Source of the DNA: Apostichopus japonicus
Taxonomy: Eukaryota > Echinodermata > Holothuroidea > Aspidochirotida > Stichopodidae
Direction of reading: 5' to 3'
DNA: 60,000 bases
Assembly (NCBI RefSeq): GCF_037975245.1
Contig: NC_092568.1
Span: 29,580,001-29,640,000 of the forward strand
The notes under the pieces were generated by a model. It saw nothing but the letters and a program-made list of their open reading frames with translations. It was not told where the DNA came from and made no database searches. A program made the position numbers and the translations under genes. This document shows positions 57,500 through 60,000 of the stretch, one piece after another (within the stretch, counting starts at the first letter, position 1; each line of letters opens with the position of its first letter).

Positions 57500-57592
57500 C
57501 GCAGTGTGACTTTTGGAGTAACCAAAAATGAGGGACGACATTCTTGACAGCATTCCCTGGGATGGTTTTAGATTGTGGACTTCTACCTGGGT
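57500..57592 (-). CDS. NUP133: Nup133 exon 3, with the membrane-curvature-sensing ALPS loop
   Basis: 31 codons. PSQGMLSRMSSLIFGYS aligns with the amphipathic ALPS motif of vertebrate Nup133 (QGML-S-SSLFG). In vertebrates this lets the propeller bind curved nuclear membrane. Ser/Thr/Gly-rich and Leu/Met/Phe faces are retained. Acceptor TTGCAG, donor GTAAAT. Confidence 0.9.
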
Positions 57593-58218
57593 CTGCAAAT
57601 TTTTTTAGTGAAAAAAAAGAGAGAATATACTGTGTAAACAGCTAGCTCTTCCATTAAAATAGGTATGAAAGTGATAAATGTTAAAGTGAGGGTTAAAGAT
57701 GCGCTAGCTCCCATCAAGCATAATCAAGTTTATTTTCTAATGCTAAATGTTGCACACAACGGCATGCATGTCAAGTCCTTCATGCTTAACCCTTTTTAAT
57801 TTGTGATGAATGACATAACATCATTCTTTTCTCTGTCATATGTTGAAGTTGTGAATTTTTGTAGACTCATAAGACCCATGATACATTCTAAGATGAAAGT
57901 CTACTAGTTTCATATTTCTTTCATATGGACTATATATTGAACATCAATAATTAACCTTCAGGCTTTGAAATGCAGGATTTCATTTACTGACTAAATACAA
58001 CTATATATCAGTGTTTGCCAGTAGAATAAAAAGGGCACTGTCCTATTTTTTTTTTTGGCCGTTGCAAACTTAATGTTGCTTTTTGTATGAATTCAAGGAA
58101 GGGGAATTTGATTAAGCCAGTTTACCTTCTTTGATGCATTTGCATTTTTCAGTTAAATTTCTGAGGGTTGGGGGGGGGGGGGTTTACAACCCTTTTTGGT
58201 ATATGAGAGGTAGTTTAC

Positions 58219-58290
58219 CTGCATATGTTGACTGGATACGGACAGAAGAATCATCTGGTTGCTAGTGGTTGCTAGGACACACGTGTTACC
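58219..58290 (-). CDS. NUP133: Nup133 exon 2 (beta-propeller)
   Basis: 24 codons in phase 0 at both ends, GNTCVLATTSNQMILLSVSS then QHMQ. The acceptor CTGAAG follows a pyrimidine-rich stretch, and the donor is GTAAAC. A LINE fragment lies about 100 bp upstream of the acceptor in antisense orientation. Confidence 0.85.
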
Positions 58291-58384
58291 CTTCAGTAAG
58301 AACAAACAATATTGATAAGATATACAACACATGTTAGAAATACATTTGGAAAAGTTAGTTAAATGCCGACATGGAAGTTCAATG

Positions 58385-59487
58385 GGAGCAAACCGTACCC
58401 AATGTGTTATTGTGGATCAAAATCTGTCAAAGGATGTTACGCTTGCAACTGGAGTCCCACAAGGCTCAGTTCTGGGGCCGTTACTTTACACCTTGTATGT
58501 AGCTCCATTGCATGATTTAATCATTTCAGCTAATATGCAAACTGTTATTTATGCTGATGACATTCAGTTATTCACATCTTTCCATCCTGATCATTGTTCC
58601 GATGCTATTCAGAATCCAAAATTGTATTGCAGATGTAAAATCATGGGCTATATCAAACAATCTTTTTATCAATGACTCAAAGACTGAAATCCTCCATGCT
58701 ACCTCGCAATTTAAATCCACAACAATCAAATCTATTTCAGTCAAAATTGATCAGACTACCATCACTCCGTCCACGCACGTCAAAAGTCTAGGAGTTGTAC
58801 TGGATCCCCATCTAAGCATGAAACAACAGGTCAATGCTGTTTGCAAATCATCATACAATGCCGTACGGAAGATCAGCCGGATACGGAAGTTTTTAACCAA
58901 AGATATCACTACAAAACTTGTATGTTCCTTGAAAATGCCCAGGCTTGACTACTGTAACTCCCTTTTATTTGGCCTTCCTGACTCTACACTGAAAAAACTT
59001 CAAACTGTTCAGAATTCTGCTGCCCGGTTAATATCATGTTCATCGCGTCATGATCACATGTCTCCAGTGCTTCAATCACTCCATTGGCGTCCAGTAAAAC
59101 ATCGGTCAATTTATAAGCTCCTCCTCTTAACGTACAAATCACAACACTCCCTTGCCCCTGGTTACATTACAAATTTAATTCTTCAGTATCATCCTCAACG
59201 CCAACTTCGCTCGTCTACAAAGTGTCTTCTTGCCACCAGCCATACCCCAAACACAAAGTTTTATGGAGAAAGAGCCTTCATCTCTGCTGCACCTCATCTC
59301 TGGAACAATCTACCATCTTCAATTCGCAATGCACCATCGGTTGACTGTTTTAAGCGTCTCTTAAAAACACATTTATTCCAAAATTTATAGTGATTTGTCT
59401 TGCATATTTGTGTACTTGTTTTAAGCGCTTTGAGGCCTTTGCATAAAGCGCTATATAAATATTTGCTTATTATTATTATTATTATTA
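58385..59487 (+). mobile_element. 5'-truncated, frameshifted L2/CR1-type LINE
   Basis: Codes the second half of a reverse transcriptase: GVPQGSVLGPLLYTLYVAP and the catalytic YADD box, then after a frame change ISNNLFINDSKTEIL, KSLGVVLD, LDYCNSLLFGL and the typical end HLWNNLPSSIR. The stop is at 59388-59390. The 3' tail has AAGCGCTATATAAATATT and a (TTA)n end, characteristic of L2/CR1 LINEs. The frame shifts by one base near 58610. It lies in the first visible Nup133 intron, antisense to the gene. The 5' border is approximate. Confidence 0.88.
58551..59390 (+). pseudogene. C-terminal part of the LINE reverse transcriptase
   Basis: The codons after the frameshift. The useful frame starts near 58615 with RIQNCIADVKSWAISNN and runs to the stop. 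The upstream part, with GVPQGS and YADD, is in the frame of 58331-58675. Without N-terminal RT, endonuclease or 5' UTR this copy cannot move by itself. Confidence 0.85.
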
Positions 59488-59988
59488 AAGGCTAATATGA
59501 TCCTTATATTCTTCTGCTTGATCAATATAATTGAGTATTCAAAGTGCAGGAATTCTTTAGTAAAGAAACTGTATCCTTTAGCCCGACAATCTGTGGAATG
59601 CCCGACATTCTGTCAGCATTAATAACAAGAACGGACAGAGATGAATGTTACGAATTCCACAGATCTTGGCATATACATCTGGGTATCACGTTTACCTTCC
59701 TTACGTTCTTAAGACAACCTATGTCCCATTTTAAGTTCATCCGATACATGTAGGTACTTCTGTCTGTCTTTAAGACCTTGATTAAAGTATGAAATAGTTT
59801 AGAGCAAATTCATGCAAAATAACATATTCTGAAACCTGTAGCATTTTTATTTTAACCAAGCCTGATATTTTTAACCTATGGATGCTTTGAAGATCGTTAA
59901 AGTAAAGCTTTAACAGAATCAATTTTATTAGTGTGTATGGAAAGCATGTTGTTAGTACAATTATTAAAATGAAATAGTTTACAATTAC
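59488..59988. other. Nup133 intron sequence right of the LINE
   Basis: No exon fits by phase or similarity until the partial exon at 59989. The plus-strand open frame at 59544-59753 shows no known similarity. Confidence 0.5.
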
Positions 59989-60000
59989 CAGCAGACTGTC
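59989..60000 (-). CDS. NUP133: Nup133 exon 1 of those visible (partial, cut by the window edge)
   Basis: Only the last 12 nt are present, coding D-S-L-L before a GTAATT donor (59983-59988). The phase fits the next exon (G-N-T-C-V-L). This corresponds to the propeller strand that reads LTAVQGG in vertebrates. Confidence 0.7.

Larger units (their letters stand above)
25656..60000 (-). other. NUP133: Nucleoporin Nup133 gene, 32 exons seen, 5' end outside the window
   Basis: Nup133 is a stable scaffold subunit of the nuclear pore Y-complex (Nup107-160 complex). It has an N-terminal beta-propeller and a C-terminal alpha-helical stack that ends by binding Nup107. The exons resolved here join in phase to 2844 nt (947 codons plus stop), against about 1156 residues in the vertebrate protein, so roughly the first 200 residues lie beyond position 60000. 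Conserved landmarks include PADPRWAESVP, HQLEDKMKAH, NVNNI, AASLAEK, AHMTL-KLA, LSKLSALA and NEYDFMKALDLL. All 31 introns are GT-AG. One intron (26995-39077) is 12 kb because it holds a transposon and a minisatellite. No exon is broken, so the gene looks functional. Confidence 0.95.

Overview
The window looks like intron-rich animal DNA, about 37% G+C by eye. It has GT-AG introns, short exons, a tRNA-derived SINE, an L2/CR1-type LINE, many poly-G/poly-C-bearing inverted-repeat elements and large tandem arrays. A marine invertebrate, possibly an echinoderm-like deuterostome, is the best guess. That guess rests on protein flavour and repeat style only and is not proven.

Layout. (1) 1-773: a partial hAT-like element, then the first coding exon of an ER-targeted FKBP-type prolyl isomerase on the minus strand; the rest of that gene lies left of the window. 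(2) 774-3844: intergenic DNA with a complete 344-bp hAT-like miniature element (14-bp terminal inverted repeats, 8-bp target duplication) and a TTAA-type miniature element. (3) 3845-23445: a tandem array of about nine monomers of roughly 1.94 kb. Each full monomer carries a TATA-like box followed by a near-perfect ~130-nt hairpin and a low-complexity open frame. Three monomers are interrupted by related hAT-like elements, each with an 8-bp target duplication, and the neighbouring monomers serve as empty sites. (4) 25656-60000: the gene for nucleoporin Nup133 on the minus strand. I resolved 32 exons from splice sites, reading-frame phase and similarity to vertebrate Nup133. Together they give 2844 nt, or 947 codons plus a stop, for the C-terminal four fifths of the protein. 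The start lies beyond the right edge.

Inside Nup133, the 12-kb intron between exons 29 and 30 contains a complete-looking 10.4-kb DNA transposon (27026-37417). It has ~150-bp terminal inverted repeats, a putative 3-bp target duplication and one two-exon gene of 1628 codons, broken by a single in-frame TAA. The encoded protein has duplicated N-terminal Cys/His modules, an XPG/FEN1-like acidic and glycine signature, and a C-terminal CXC (TSO1-like) cysteine domain. An Academ-type superfamily is my tentative assignment. The transposon is itself interrupted by nested hAT-like elements and a TTAA element. Its left end lies 30 bp from the splice acceptor of the next Nup133 exon.

Other Nup133 introns carry tandem repeats, two of which duplicate real splice sites: a 31-bp array of 5' splice sites at 45425-45700 and a 140-bp triplication of a 3' splice site at 44149-44570. 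There is also a 20-copy 58/61-bp minisatellite, a 7-copy 150-bp repeat, a (GAG)n tract and a 5'-truncated LINE.
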